Assembly (NCBI GenBank): GCA_948847595.1
Contig: CAQOGY010000003.1
Location: 252,974-316,973 of the forward strand
Direction: 5' to 3'
DNA from: an uncultured Bacteroides sp.
GTDB lineage: Bacteria; Bacteroidota; Bacteroidia; Bacteroidales; Bacteroidaceae
Length of the DNA stretch: 64,000 bases
A model generated the notes under the pieces. The model did not search any database. It had not been told where the DNA came from and worked only from the letters and a program-made list of their open reading frames with translations. Of this stretch, positions 35,322 through 44,872 are shown piece after piece. Position 1 is the stretch's first letter, and each line of letters opens with the position of its first letter. Made by a program: the position numbers and the translations under genes.

Positions 35322-36803
35322 ATGAGAAAAATAAAAATACAATCTATTCTAGCAGCCGTTGCCACTCTCTTTTTGGCAGCGGGTTGTAGCAGCAGCTTTT
35401 TGGATACAGACCCGACAGATGCAGTAAGTTCCGAAAAAGTGCCTGTGCCCGAAAATGCGGAAGCGCTTGTGAACGGTGCCTGGTATAATCTGTTCGATTA
35501 TTCAAGTACTTATGCCAATATCGGTTATCGTGCACTTCAGTGCCAGGATGATATGATGGCAAGTGATGTTGTTTCCCGTCCGAAATATGGGTTCAACTCT
35601 TCCTATCAGTTCAACGATGTGGCTATTTCTTCAAACAATAGAACGGAGTTTGCCTGGTATCTGATGTATAAAACGATAGATAACTGTAATACTGCTATTT
35701 CCATCAAGGGGGATTCGGAAGAACTCCGTCGGGCGCAGGGACAAGCATTAGCTTTACGTGCTTTCTGCTACCTGCATCTGGTACAACATTACCAGTTTAC
35801 TTATTTGAAGGATAAAGATGCGCCTTGTGTTCCTGTTTATACAGAACCGAGTAATAGTTCAACAGTACCGAAAGGAAAATCGACAGTAGCGCAGGTTTAC
35901 CAACTTATTTTCGATGACTTGACTTTGGCGAAGGACTATTTGAAAAACTATGTCCGCAGCGGTGATAATCAGAAGTTCAAACCGAATGTAGCAGTAGTCA
36001 ACGGACTTTTGGCTCGCGCTTACTTGCTGACCGGACAATGGGAAGAAGCGGCAAAAGCTGCCGAAGCCGCCCGTAAAGGATATTCGCTGATGACAACCAC
36101 TGCCGAATACGAAGGATTCAACAATATCTCCAATAAGGAATGGATATGGGGATTCCCTCAAATACCTTCCCAATCGGATGCAAGTTATAATTTTTACTAT
36201 TTGGATGCTACATACGTTGGAGCTTACAGTAGTTTCATGGCAGATCCTCATTTGAAAGATACCTTTACTGAAGGTGATATCCGTATTCCTCTGTTTCAGT
36301 GGATGCGCGAAGGATATTTGGGATATAAGAAGTTTCATATGCGTGCAGATGATACGGCTGATTTGGTCTTGATGCGTTCTGCTGAAATGTATCTGATTGA
36401 GGCTGAAGCGAAAGTTCGTGATGGCGTAGCATTGAATCAGGCTGTAGCGCCTTTGAATACATTGCGCAATGCCCGTGGAGTAGGGGATTACGATGTGACG
36501 GGAAAATCACAGGATGATGTAGTCAACGAAATTCTGATGGAACGCCGCCGTGAACTTTGGGGAGAAGGCTTCGGTATTACTGATGTACTCCGTACCCAAA
36601 GAGCCGTAGAACGTACCGCTTTGTCGGATGAAATACAGAAAACAGAAGTGGACTGTTGGCAAGAAGGCGGTAGCTTTGCCAAACGGAATCCATTAGGACA
36701 TTGGTTCCTTCGTTTCCCGGACGGCAAACCGTTTACAGTGAACAGCACTTATTATCTATATGCTATCCCGCAAAAAGAAATAAACGCTAACCCTAACCTA
36801 TAA
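35322..36803 (+). CDS. SusD-like surface nutrient-binding lipoprotein
   Basis: 493 residues. Lipoprotein signal with lipobox FLAAGC (Cys22), then the SusD fold: N-terminal SusD-like region (FLDTDPTDAVSSEKVP), TPR helices (AQALALRAFCYLHLVQHY) and the C-terminal RagB/SusD segment (YLIEAEAKVRDGVALNQA, NEILMERRRELWGEGFG). It lids the SusC-like pore and captures substrate at the cell surface. A strong terminator follows. Confidence 0.93.
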   Translation: MRKIKIQSILAAVATLFLAAGCSSSFLDTDPTDAVSSEKVPVPENAEALVNGAWYNLFDYSSTYANIGYRALQCQDDMMASDVVSRPKYGFNSSYQFNDVAISSNNRTEFAWYLMYKTIDNCNTAISIKGDSEELRRAQGQALALRAFCYLHLVQHYQFTYLKDKDAPCVPVYTEPSNSSTVPKGKSTVAQVYQLIFDDLTLAKDYLKNYVRSGDNQKFKPNVAVVNGLLARAYLLTGQWEEAAKAAEAARKGYSLMTTTAEYEGFNNISNKEWIWGFPQIPSQSDASYNFYYLDATYVGAYSSFMADPHLKDTFTEGDIRIPLFQWMREGYLGYKKFHMRADDTADLVLMRSAEMYLIEAEAKVRDGVALNQAVAPLNTLRNARGVGDYDVTGKSQDDVVNEILMERRRELWGEGFGITDVLRTQRAVERTALSDEIQKTEVDCWQEGGSFAKRNPLGHWFLRFPDGKPFTVNSTYYLYAIPQKEINANPNL

Positions 36804-36853
36804 ATATAAATAGATAACTCTCTTAATTTTTTTGACTTTGACTTTAACTTGTA

Positions 36854-36886
36854 GACCGGTATACGTCGTGACGACGCATACCGGTC
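36854..36886 (+). terminator. terminator after susD
   Basis: 16-bp arms gaccggtatacgtcgt (36854-36869) and acgacgcataccggtc (36871-36886), one mismatch, followed by gtttctttt. It ends the susCD operon. Confidence 0.8.
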
Positions 36887-36912
36887 GTTTCTTTTATCTT
36901 CAATTAAATATG

Positions 36913-36930
36913 TTAATATAATGCGCTTTG
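36913..36930. repeat. left copy of the 18-bp direct repeat bounding the accessory island
   Basis: ttaatataatgcgctttg, identical to 50384-50401. It lies just outside the susD terminator and before the first island gene, where an attachment or duplicated target site is expected. Confidence 0.65.
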
Positions 36931-36968
36931 TAGGTTATCTTACTGTTTTATTGTAACTTTGTATCGAA

Positions 36969-37004
36969 TGGTTAGTTTATCTATTTATATAAATAAACTA
37001 ACCA
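36969..37004. terminator. hairpin at the end of the minus-strand island genes
   Basis: Perfect 12-bp arms tggttagtttat (36969-36980) and ataaactaacca (36993-37004), 12-base loop, 15 bp beyond the stop of the minus-strand gene at 37019. Confidence 0.6.
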
Positions 37005-37018
37005 CATGCGAAGATTTG

Positions 37019-37765
37019 TCATTTCTTTTTATAAGTATTCAGTAGATCATCGCATTTATTGATCAATGCCTGAAAAAGAGAAGCCTTCTCATAATCTTGC
37101 GTATCCGCAGCCTCTTTTACCTTTTGCGCCAAGTCTTCTATACAATCTTGCAACGTAACTGTTGTTGCTTCACGTCCGTTGTCAACAGAAGATCCCCAAA
37201 GGCAGATCGCCCTTTCCATGTCTTGCGCCACATCTTCCCCCTTGTAATACTTGATACCCAACAAATATTGCGCTTCCGGATCATTTTGTTCCGATAATGA
37301 AATGAGATCCGAGATTTCATCCGGTTTATTTTGATTTTCGTCTTCGCAAGATAGAATTCTGAGTAATTCCACAAAATGGTCGTCCAATATATTCAGTAAA
37401 GGGCAAAATGCAAACCGGAACACTTCCTTATCTATACGAAAATCACTTCCAACATTCAATGCAGATTGAGACATTAGCTTGTTGCATTCCTCATTAATAA
37501 ACAGACTGACCGAATCAAAATTATTCATCTGTATCTTATTGATAAAACGAAACACAGATGTATATTGGCTTTCTTGTATTTTTATGGGTGCATACGCCAA
37601 TAAAAGTACCTGTTTATCCTCTTCCCTACAAATAATCCTCACATCCAAACAAACATAATTCATGTCGATTGAAAAGTGAAACTCTCCTTTCTCCTCATCA
37701 TACTGAAAGTTCAACTTATACTCGTTCTTCAAGTAGTCATTTACTTGTCTTGCTAAAATATCCAT
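37019..37765 (-). CDS. YbjN-like protein with Sel1-type and UVR-like segments
   Basis: 248 residues, cytosolic. The first about 130 residues (LNFQYDEEKGEFHFSIDMNY, RFINKIQMNNFDSVSLFI) have the alternating pattern of YbjN/type III chaperone-like folds. Residues about 150-185 form one Sel1 repeat (NDPEAQYLLGIKYYKGEDVA). The last 40 residues (DLAQKVKEAADTQDYEKASL) look like a UVR motif, an interaction hairpin seen in UvrB/UvrC and McsA. Such a combination suggests an adaptor. Minus-strand promoter element TATATTTG at 37830-37837. It is the last island gene and probably transcribed separately from the large operon. Confidence 0.55.
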   Translation of the reverse strand: MDILARQVNDYLKNEYKLNFQYDEEKGEFHFSIDMNYVCLDVRIICREEDKQVLLLAYAPIKIQESQYTSVFRFINKIQMNNFDSVSLFINEECNKLMSQSALNVGSDFRIDKEVFRFAFCPLLNILDDHFVELLRILSCEDENQNKPDEISDLISLSEQNDPEAQYLLGIKYYKGEDVAQDMERAICLWGSSVDNGREATTVTLQDCIEDLAQKVKEAADTQDYEKASLFQALINKCDDLLNTYKKK

Positions 37766-37851
37766 AATTCAAACGTTTTAATCCATTGACGATACACTTT
37801 GTCACTATACCTACATCAAATAGACGCAACAAATATAAATCAGATAATCTG

Positions 37852-38256
37852 TCATATCTTGTCTGAGTCCGAGAGATTTTTATCTGTCTTATTGGCTAAC
37901 CTATACCGTTCCAACTCATCCGATGTCACATTCAAGATCCAAGAAATAATCATCAAATCATCCATCAATCCCAAAGGGAACATATCCGGAACAAAGTCAA
38001 CCGGAGTAATCAAATAAATCGCAGCCGCAATGATAAAGATCAGGCTGTTCGTATGATAATCCTTATACTTCCCAGTTGACACATCTTTCAGGTAGCTATA
38101 TAACAACTTTGTCTGCTCTTTCAATCGAGTAGGTCCCTTCTTCGACAAATAAATCCCAAGCCGAAGGACCAAAGCCTTCAGCCGCTTGGGATTATAAGCA
38201 TAATGTGCAGCTTTTTTAATCCAATCGGATCGCAGAAAGCGAACAATTAAATCCAT
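37852..38256 (-). CDS. DUF1232 (YkvA-like) membrane protein
   Basis: 134 residues. The segment IIAAAIYLITPVDFVPDMFPLGLMDDLMII is the DUF1232 signature (a hydrophobic turn with PxDxxPD and GxxDD). N-terminal helices are basic. The family is widespread and of unknown function, often near stress or envelope genes. It is separated from the large operon by 166 bp that hold a palindrome (catcccg/cgggatg, 38362-38383). Confidence 0.8.
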   Translation of the reverse strand: MDLIVRFLRSDWIKKAAHYAYNPKRLKALVLRLGIYLSKKGPTRLKEQTKLLYSYLKDVSTGKYKDYHTNSLIFIIAAAIYLITPVDFVPDMFPLGLMDDLMIISWILNVTSDELERYRLANKTDKNLSDSDKI

Positions 38257-38422
38257 CCTTACATCTTCTTAAAATCAAAAAAGACACCACTCAATATACT
38301 CTCATGACCAGATATGTCAATGCCTCTAGCCAATAGAAGGAACTGTTCCTTTCTCTATCTTCATCCCGTGACTAAGCGGGATGTTACATTTTGGGGTTAA
38401 TACAAATGTTGACATAATTCTA
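38257..38422 (-). terminator. hairpin region after the seven-gene operon
   Basis: Arms catcccg (38362-38368) and cgggatg (38377-38383) lie 40 bp beyond the stop of the last operon gene. The T-run is poor on the minus strand, so termination here is only likely, not sure. Confidence 0.4.
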
Positions 38423-38704
38423 TTATCTTATTCCTCTGTTTATACACTCTTTCGCCAACTCCGGCTCTTTAATCAACCAATCCATTGTCAATAAAGCGGC
38501 AGGATAAGTCATACTAAATTTTTGTTTTAGCTCGGACAATTTAAAACCTTCTATCTGAAAGTCTTGTTCTTCTTCCGTATTCAACCAACATTGAAAAGCT
38601 GTTTGAAACAGATTATCCATTTCCTGCAAATCACAGGCAACCGATAACGCCTGTTTTTTAGGATAACCACGTTCTATTAGAATTTTTGTTATTTCTTCTT
38701 TCAT
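38423..38704 (-). CDS. small protein, putative immunity/antidote partner of the nuclease-peptidase protein
   Basis: 93 residues, acidic and helical, no signal peptide. The C-terminal part (YPAALLTMDWLIKEPELAKE) recalls small proteins that I associate with genes beside metallopeptidase-type toxins, but this is memory-based and weak. The stronger evidence is position: it overlaps the stop of the 485-residue toxin-like gene by 4 bp and is the last gene of the operon, the usual place for an immunity gene. An alternative is a chaperone or adaptor for that protein. Confidence 0.5.
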   Translation of the reverse strand: MKEEITKILIERGYPKKQALSVACDLQEMDNLFQTAFQCWLNTEEEQDFQIEGFKLSELKQKFSMTYPAALLTMDWLIKEPELAKECINRGIR

Positions 38705-40158
38705 GTTAATTTATCTTGATATGATTTTACAACATCTTCCGCAAAAGCCCGTGCATCTGACTCCAAAGGTTGCAATTGATATGCTTTGAAGCCATAATGT
38801 TCCACATCTTGATAACCGTGAAGTTCGTTCAAGTTCCAATTGGAGACCTCTCCATGACGAGGATGCGTCTCACGTATATTCAAGTTATAATCTTGGTAAG
38901 CATGACGCCCCTCATGAATCAATGTGTCCAAGACCGCCTCATAGCACTCTGTTGATTCTACATAATCTTTATTAATTGTAATACAATTGCTTCCTTGCTC
39001 ATAATACCCCAAATGCCCCTCTCCCAAACTTTGAGATACAACATCACATGATGGTCGATGAGCGATTTTGGCAACTTCATTTTCTAATTGCTGTAATACT
39101 CCCATCCGTTTATCAAAAGAAAGCTCCTTCCATTTATCATATTCCAATCCCACCACTCGGAGCATTACATCGGAAATCGCCTCTACTTGAGCATTGTCTG
39201 ATGGAGCTTCCAAATAAAGTAGATCTATTTTATCTTTTATAGGTTCAAGCAACTCCGCTACAGTCCGATTCGAATCAATGGCCTTAGGAGGTTTTCTACC
39301 ATTCAATTCATCAATTCGGGCTATTAGCAAATCCGTATTTCCTAATGGAAGAATCTCTCCAACATATTCAAGTTCAGGCATTGCAAATTTTCCACAAACA
39401 TACCTGTCTGTTTCCATATAGTCTTTGACATTCTCCAACTTAGAGATGTCAATCAGATGGCTTTGAATCCAACGGTCATTCCAAGTAGCCATTCCTCCAG
39501 AATGTTGATGTTCTTTAAAAGAATGAACTTTTTCATCAATCAATTTCATCCTTCCAAAATTAATATCATGATGCCACGTCAAACCTTCTATTTTATCTTT
39601 CTCAGCCATGATATCCGCAAATTGCCGATCACTCAAGTTTAAGGTATCCTTTAATGGAGGATCTTTCGTCAATTCTTCTTTTAATCCGACAGTTGCATAT
39701 TTCATTTGCATTCGGTCAGATCTGTTGCCATATTCACTCCAAAACTCATCAGACATACAGTAATCTGGAAGAATGATCTCACATTTCGCAGGAAACTCTG
39801 GGAATACTCCCCTCAACATCTCACCTGTAGAAGAGACAAACGTCTGCATCGAATATGTTACATCATTAACGCTCTTCCCATCCCATGAATGTTGTTGTGT
39901 TCTTATTGTACGTATATCAGGGAAATACTCCTGATACAGCAAAATTTTAGCAATTCCAGTCGATTCAGATATTTCTCCAACCCTATTATCTATATCCTTT
40001 GATATAGCGATCTTATTCTCCAAACTCAATCGCTCCCATTCCAATGATTTCGTATCTAATTCTTTCAGATAAGAAATCTCTGACTGCGTTAAAGAAGAAC
40101 GCCCTAATCCTTCATTAGAGGCGTTCCCCTCTTCTATATTACAATTTGAGCTTTTCAT
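38701..40158 (-). CDS. large toxin-like protein with WHH (HNH-type) nuclease motif and HExxH metallopeptidase motif
   Basis: 485 residues, no signal peptide. Residues about 190-220 read GLTWHHDINFGRMKLIDEKV and then HQHSGG, matching the WHH variant of HNH/EndoVII nucleases common in polymorphic toxins (WHHD, MxL, H...HSGG). The C-terminal domain has HEGRHAYQ (about residue 413), a zinc HExxH motif, followed by WNLNELHGY and QPLESDARAFAEDV, the pattern of toxin-associated metallopeptidases. So two predicted catalytic domains lie in one protein. The gene is coupled to the HerA-like ATPase (3-bp gap) and to a small downstream gene (4-bp overlap). I infer an effector of the island system. Confidence 0.75.
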   Translation of the reverse strand: MKSSNCNIEEGNASNEGLGRSSLTQSEISYLKELDTKSLEWERLSLENKIAISKDIDNRVGEISESTGIAKILLYQEYFPDIRTIRTQQHSWDGKSVNDVTYSMQTFVSSTGEMLRGVFPEFPAKCEIILPDYCMSDEFWSEYGNRSDRMQMKYATVGLKEELTKDPPLKDTLNLSDRQFADIMAEKDKIEGLTWHHDINFGRMKLIDEKVHSFKEHQHSGGMATWNDRWIQSHLIDISKLENVKDYMETDRYVCGKFAMPELEYVGEILPLGNTDLLIARIDELNGRKPPKAIDSNRTVAELLEPIKDKIDLLYLEAPSDNAQVEAISDVMLRVVGLEYDKWKELSFDKRMGVLQQLENEVAKIAHRPSCDVVSQSLGEGHLGYYEQGSNCITINKDYVESTECYEAVLDTLIHEGRHAYQDYNLNIRETHPRHGEVSNWNLNELHGYQDVEHYGFKAYQLQPLESDARAFAEDVVKSYQDKLT

Positions 40159-40161
40159 ATA

Positions 40162-42897
40162 TCACTTCATCTTATGGATCTTCACCCAATACGTATCTGT
40201 CGCCAAAGAACTTGATACAATACACTGTCCGGTCATCAACTTAGCAATGACCTTCCGTTGTTCTTCATTCAAGCCCATAGACTCAGATATTGCTTTACAA
40301 TCATCTTCCGCTACCAATCGATGTGTAATCTTTAGATTCGTATTTTTGATCGCATCTGGAATAAGCCTTGTAGGCACTTGATCTACCAAGAACATACCCT
40401 CACCGTATGCACGAATCTCTGACAGCATATTGCTAAACATTATAGCCGATTTATATTGAGGCAATTCTTGATTGTCACATCTGGCCATAACCCGATGAGC
40501 TTCTTCTATAACAGTAAGATGCCTGCAACTATTATCATTGAAATCAACCTGTCCGGTTTCGGCTAAAGCTGCACGATATTCATATAAGAACTGAAGGATC
40601 AATGCCATAAAGAATGATTTATCCACATCATCGCCCACGTATGATAAATTGATGATACATGGTTTCTCAAACAACTCAACCCACGGTGTAGAATGCACCG
40701 TGTTTAGCATCTCTCCTTTCCATCCTCGTTTCAAGCTATCTATGCGTGTATTGAGGCACGCTTTCATATTCCGTTCAATCCGCTCTTCATATTGTCGGTT
40801 GGAAATCACTTTGTCCACACTTATACTCATACTATTTAATGTAGGAGGTAAAGTTTTTCCGAATTTAGGTTCTTCACCTAACCAGTCTGTCGATTTATTC
40901 TGATATACAGTATAGATCAAATCCTCCATCAAAACCGGAAGAATATCATACATAGGAAACGCTGCCGCAAAAGTAGATTTCAAACGATCAATATGTGTCA
41001 ATACATTCGGTTCTTGTTTCTCATTCAACCAAATTAACTCAAATGGATTTAATTTCAATTTTTCAGGTACAACCCCCGTTTTGTACCTCTTACAACCGGG
41101 AATGTAAACATCAATCGGATTTTCCGGATGCTCCTCATTGTATTTTAATGCCCAATCTACATATTCCGTCTTTGCCGGTTCAATCACCAGAAAAGGAATT
41201 TCACCCTTTATGCCATTCAGAATCGCTTGTACCGTATTCGTCTTACCACTTCCATTAATACCGGACAATAAAGTGTGACGGGAAAGAGAACTTACCGGAA
41301 TATGGTAATCCATATTCGTAGGGGAACCTCCATAAAGCAACTTTCCAATTTCAACAGTTTTATCCTCTTTCTTTTCCTGCAAATTCAAACTAAACTCCGG
41401 AGAACTGTCGATTACACTGATTCCTGGGACGGAACGCAATGGGAAATTAATTAAGTAAGAGAGTTCCTTGGTGGTTAGAACGGTTTTAAGTTCTTTATAA
41501 TGATCTCCTAAAGGATGATTAAATGGCTTACTATTTGAAGAACTGTCTATACGAATAATCGGAGACTGAAAACGACCTATTGATTGCTCTGCTTCAATCA
41601 CATTACTGATATCCGTTATGCGAATTGGCTCAAAGATAGATTCTTGTCCACTAAGAATAGAACGCAATTGCATAGCACCACCTTTTATATCCGATTCTTT
41701 ACTCGCCAACAAATAAGTACCAACTTTCCACATTCCTGTAGCCTTGCCTGTTTCTAACCGTTTGCTATGATAAAAAAGATGTTCTGCTACAGATTCTATG
41801 TGCTTATTCACAATATTCCGACTTAAACTCTGGGATTGACCTTCATTTGTAGATGTAGAATCTGATTCGGAGTGATTGGTACCTGTAGTAGTAGATACTG
41901 ATTTGCTTGGTGTTAATGAACTTACAAGTGAATTAGCAACTCCTATTCCCAACATAGAAATTGCTCCTGCCACCAATTGCCCCCCTACTTTTGTAGCACC
42001 CTCCAAAACAGACTGGGCAGCCGGAAAAAAAGAAGCAGCCAAAGCCAATCCTGTTCCCTGCATAGCCAATTTTCCTAATTTGGAATAATCTCTTTTTGTA
42101 GTCGATACACCTTCTGATGTAGATGTTCCATCCGTTGTAGTATGAGAACGTGAACTTCCTTGCGAACGTCCCTCTGTTACATTGAATGATTTCATAGACT
42201 CCGCTTGTCCATTCATTTCCCTACATTGAAAAAGCATGGCATCTACCTCATTGGTCTCAATCGGATCTGCGACAACCAAATAGGCATAATTCTTACTTTG
42301 ACTCATCCCTGCCATCAATTTATCTATGGTTGCCGGATAAATTGATTTATATTGGCTTTCCATAGAAGGAATTCCGGTCAAAGCATATACATACTCCAAG
42401 TTGTCATCTCTCAGCTGTGATGAAAAAGCTTGAAGCCCTTCATCTTCTGATTCATTTTTTACGATATGACATTGTAGCCCCGGCCAAGTACCTTTCATGA
42501 ATTCGGTCAAATATCTGGTTATATTCTTTTTGATACTTGTCCCCATTGGGCGTACTCCCAAATACAACCGATTCCGTTTGCCATTTCCCGTAATCAAAAA
42601 AAGTAATTGAGTTTCTTGAGGCATGAAACAAGAATAGAGAATTTTTTGCATAGCTGTAAAACAATCCTCCGAAGTTTGATCCAATGGTTTACCGACTTGT
42701 GTTATCTCAGTCCAAGATACATCATTCTTACTAGTCAATCCAACCTCTTTCAATTCAAAATAAGGATTGAGATTCGTATCTACAATCTTTTCCAAGTACT
42801 TACGTTCCATACAGAATGATAAAGACTGGGAAATAGAAGTGGCGGCTAAAACCTTAGCCGCACTTTCTGAAACTACCGGAATATGTATATTTTCCAT
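40162..42897 (-). CDS. HerA/FtsK-like ATPase with internal hydrophobic segment (DUF87-type)
   Basis: 911 residues. The N-terminal about 235 residues are a domain I do not recognise (LLFLITGNGKRNRLYLGVRP). Next come two Ser/Thr-rich linkers (about 239-269 and 329-359) around a Gly/Ala-rich hydrophobic stretch (GTGLALAASFFPAAQ to IGVANSLVSSL). The C-terminal half is a HerA-like motor: Walker A GINGSGKTNTVQ (about 545), FLVIEPAKTEYVDW, and Walker B HLTVIEEAHRVM (about 795). HerA-type motors translocate DNA or protein through hexameric rings. The membrane-like hairpin and flexible linkers suggest a membrane-tethered motor. The gene has a 1-bp gap to the Hsp70 gene and a 3-bp gap to the toxin-like gene. 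Confidence 0.85.
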   Translation of the reverse strand: MENIHIPVVSESAAKVLAATSISQSLSFCMERKYLEKIVDTNLNPYFELKEVGLTSKNDVSWTEITQVGKPLDQTSEDCFTAMQKILYSCFMPQETQLLFLITGNGKRNRLYLGVRPMGTSIKKNITRYLTEFMKGTWPGLQCHIVKNESEDEGLQAFSSQLRDDNLEYVYALTGIPSMESQYKSIYPATIDKLMAGMSQSKNYAYLVVADPIETNEVDAMLFQCREMNGQAESMKSFNVTEGRSQGSSRSHTTTDGTSTSEGVSTTKRDYSKLGKLAMQGTGLALAASFFPAAQSVLEGATKVGGQLVAGAISMLGIGVANSLVSSLTPSKSVSTTTGTNHSESDSTSTNEGQSQSLSRNIVNKHIESVAEHLFYHSKRLETGKATGMWKVGTYLLASKESDIKGGAMQLRSILSGQESIFEPIRITDISNVIEAEQSIGRFQSPIIRIDSSSNSKPFNHPLGDHYKELKTVLTTKELSYLINFPLRSVPGISVIDSSPEFSLNLQEKKEDKTVEIGKLLYGGSPTNMDYHIPVSSLSRHTLLSGINGSGKTNTVQAILNGIKGEIPFLVIEPAKTEYVDWALKYNEEHPENPIDVYIPGCKRYKTGVVPEKLKLNPFELIWLNEKQEPNVLTHIDRLKSTFAAAFPMYDILPVLMEDLIYTVYQNKSTDWLGEEPKFGKTLPPTLNSMSISVDKVISNRQYEERIERNMKACLNTRIDSLKRGWKGEMLNTVHSTPWVELFEKPCIINLSYVGDDVDKSFFMALILQFLYEYRAALAETGQVDFNDNSCRHLTVIEEAHRVMARCDNQELPQYKSAIMFSNMLSEIRAYGEGMFLVDQVPTRLIPDAIKNTNLKITHRLVAEDDCKAISESMGLNEEQRKVIAKLMTGQCIVSSSLATDTYWVKIHKMK

Positions 42898-42898
42898 T

Positions 42899-44860
42899 TT
42901 ATTCTACCATTAAACGAGTTTGTTCTATGCACTCCTTCACATAAGATTCAATTGTTGCTTTGCTTTGAGATCGAATCGTCTGTTGTAATGTATAATTACT
43001 GCAAATAGATTGTTCTACAGCCTTTTGTATCTTATTACAAATATCCTCCCAATTATTGTTGAACTCATCGAAAACTTGTTGTCGCTGATCATGATCCAAA
43101 TCTTTAGCCAAAGCTTCTTGACGCTTCTGTTTTTCTGTTTTTTCTTCACCAAAGAACCAATTGGCTAAAATTGCTCCTCCACCAATCAACCAAGTTAATG
43201 GGCCACCTAATAACATGGCAATCGCGCCACCAACAGCCGCACCGGCAATACCTGTAACAAGTCCATTCACTATTCCTCCATCCGTGAAATTGGAGCTGAG
43301 CTGCCGCATTTGTTCCGCGATCACACTCATATCTATATTAGGTAAAGAAGATATGGATACTTGGGCATTTCCCATACGAACTCCTTGACGTGAATAGTTA
43401 CTAACGATTTTATCTAACCGATCACGTATTTCTTTCGTTTGGTTTTCAAAAGCCTCCTTATAACATTCCATGGCCCAATCCCCTACTTGATTGAGATCCT
43501 CGCTTATATTTTCTTCAATGTAAGCCTGCAAATCATTAATTGAGACATCCGTCTCATTATCCCTGAAATTTGTCACACAAGCTCCTACCGTACCAATGAT
43601 TTCTTCTGACAACTTATCACACAATGAATTTACAAACGGAGTATAAATATCTGATTCTGCGACAATATCATTCAATAATTGTTTTGTATTGCCTATTCCT
43701 CCCGATCGGATATCGCCTCTTGCCAATTCTGCTACACCTCTCGAAATCGTCAAAGAGGGATCTTGATCTCTATATACCAAGTCCTTTGGAAGTCCCCAAC
43801 AATCTTCTATCAATGTTTGAATAAAATCCATTCGAGATGCACCACCTGTTAAAAATGCCGCTTTGATTGGATTTCCTCCAATATGATAATACTTAAAATC
43901 AAGCATCGCTTGACTGATTTCAGAGATATATCCTTTTTCCTCTAACATGCGATTCAACTCTCCTGGTTGAAAAACAAATTTCATTTTTGAATCCTCAAAG
44001 TCTTCGTCATCCACAATATCCTCAAAATTTACGGTCTTTTTATAACGAATATCCGGATCAAAATAGACACCCTCTTTAGCACAACGAGTATCATACAATA
44101 ATTTAGCGACTAATTTAGGGTACTGTGTTTCAAAAGCGACAATATCTTTATTTTTATCACGAATCTCCGCATACATTATTTTCTCAACTTGCGACGCTCC
44201 ACAATCATAGCCATAATCAACCGGAGCATTTCCGCTTTGTAAATATGTAAAATCTAAAGTGCTCGACCCCATATCAAACACAATAGCTCCTTGTGATATA
44301 TATTGTGGTAATCCTGAAGAGGTATCCAACTGAGCCTTTATAAACGCCGCTCTAGATTCCGAAGTAATGCCAGCAATAGGCAAACCCGCTTTAGCAGCCA
44401 TTTGTCCATACAGATTTTTAGCCTTTTCATCCCAACTAGATGGAGTTGCAATATAAAGCAAATGATTATCATCACTAAATAAGGCTCCTGATTTTTCTCG
44501 GATAAGAGCATATACTTCATGCATATAACGAATCATCAATTGTTCTTTTTCTCCGTCAATATTCTCAGGCTTCTTTTTAAAAAGAACTTCTACTGTCGCC
44601 TTTTTCAATCTTTCCGGAGAAAATGCCGCCTCTCCTAAAAATGCTTGGCCATTAGGCTGTATATTAATAGCAGTAGGAAGAACTTTTCGATTAGCTCCAA
44701 AATCTACATCTTTTACCGCCTCTAAGTCACCCGGTGCTAAATCCCAACCTATCGGACAAAAAGCAGCCGATGTCTCTCCATGACCAAAGTCGATTCCTAT
44801 TACATATTCATGTCTATTTTTATCTGGAACAATTTTCCAATTGTATTTTTTATCTTGCAT
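42899..44860 (-). CDS. Hsp70-like ATPase with C-terminal glycine-rich membrane hairpin
   Basis: 653 residues. The first about 380 residues are an actin/Hsp70 ATPase: phosphate-1 YVIGIDFGHGETSAAF, phosphate-2 IVFDMGSSTLDFTYL, adenosine loop AAFLTGGASRMDF. No canonical substrate-binding domain follows. Instead there is a helical region, a Gly/Ala-rich hydrophobic stretch (about 523-567; GIAGAAVGGAIAMLLGGP, WLIGGGAILANWFFGEE) and a charged coiled tail. A chaperone-like ATPase bound to a membrane is unusual. It shares this hairpin type with its two neighbours, so the products probably assemble together. Confidence 0.85.
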   Translation of the reverse strand: MQDKKYNWKIVPDKNRHEYVIGIDFGHGETSAAFCPIGWDLAPGDLEAVKDVDFGANRKVLPTAINIQPNGQAFLGEAAFSPERLKKATVEVLFKKKPENIDGEKEQLMIRYMHEVYALIREKSGALFSDDNHLLYIATPSSWDEKAKNLYGQMAAKAGLPIAGITSESRAAFIKAQLDTSSGLPQYISQGAIVFDMGSSTLDFTYLQSGNAPVDYGYDCGASQVEKIMYAEIRDKNKDIVAFETQYPKLVAKLLYDTRCAKEGVYFDPDIRYKKTVNFEDIVDDEDFEDSKMKFVFQPGELNRMLEEKGYISEISQAMLDFKYYHIGGNPIKAAFLTGGASRMDFIQTLIEDCWGLPKDLVYRDQDPSLTISRGVAELARGDIRSGGIGNTKQLLNDIVAESDIYTPFVNSLCDKLSEEIIGTVGACVTNFRDNETDVSINDLQAYIEENISEDLNQVGDWAMECYKEAFENQTKEIRDRLDKIVSNYSRQGVRMGNAQVSISSLPNIDMSVIAEQMRQLSSNFTDGGIVNGLVTGIAGAAVGGAIAMLLGGPLTWLIGGGAILANWFFGEEKTEKQKRQEALAKDLDHDQRQQVFDEFNNNWEDICNKIQKAVEQSICSNYTLQQTIRSQSKATIESYVKECIEQTRLMVE

Positions 44861-44872
44861 AATAATTTCTTT

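Noticed and set aside
36854..36886. palindrome after susD considered as an attachment site
   Set aside because: It has the stem and T-run of a terminator and lies outside the direct repeat.
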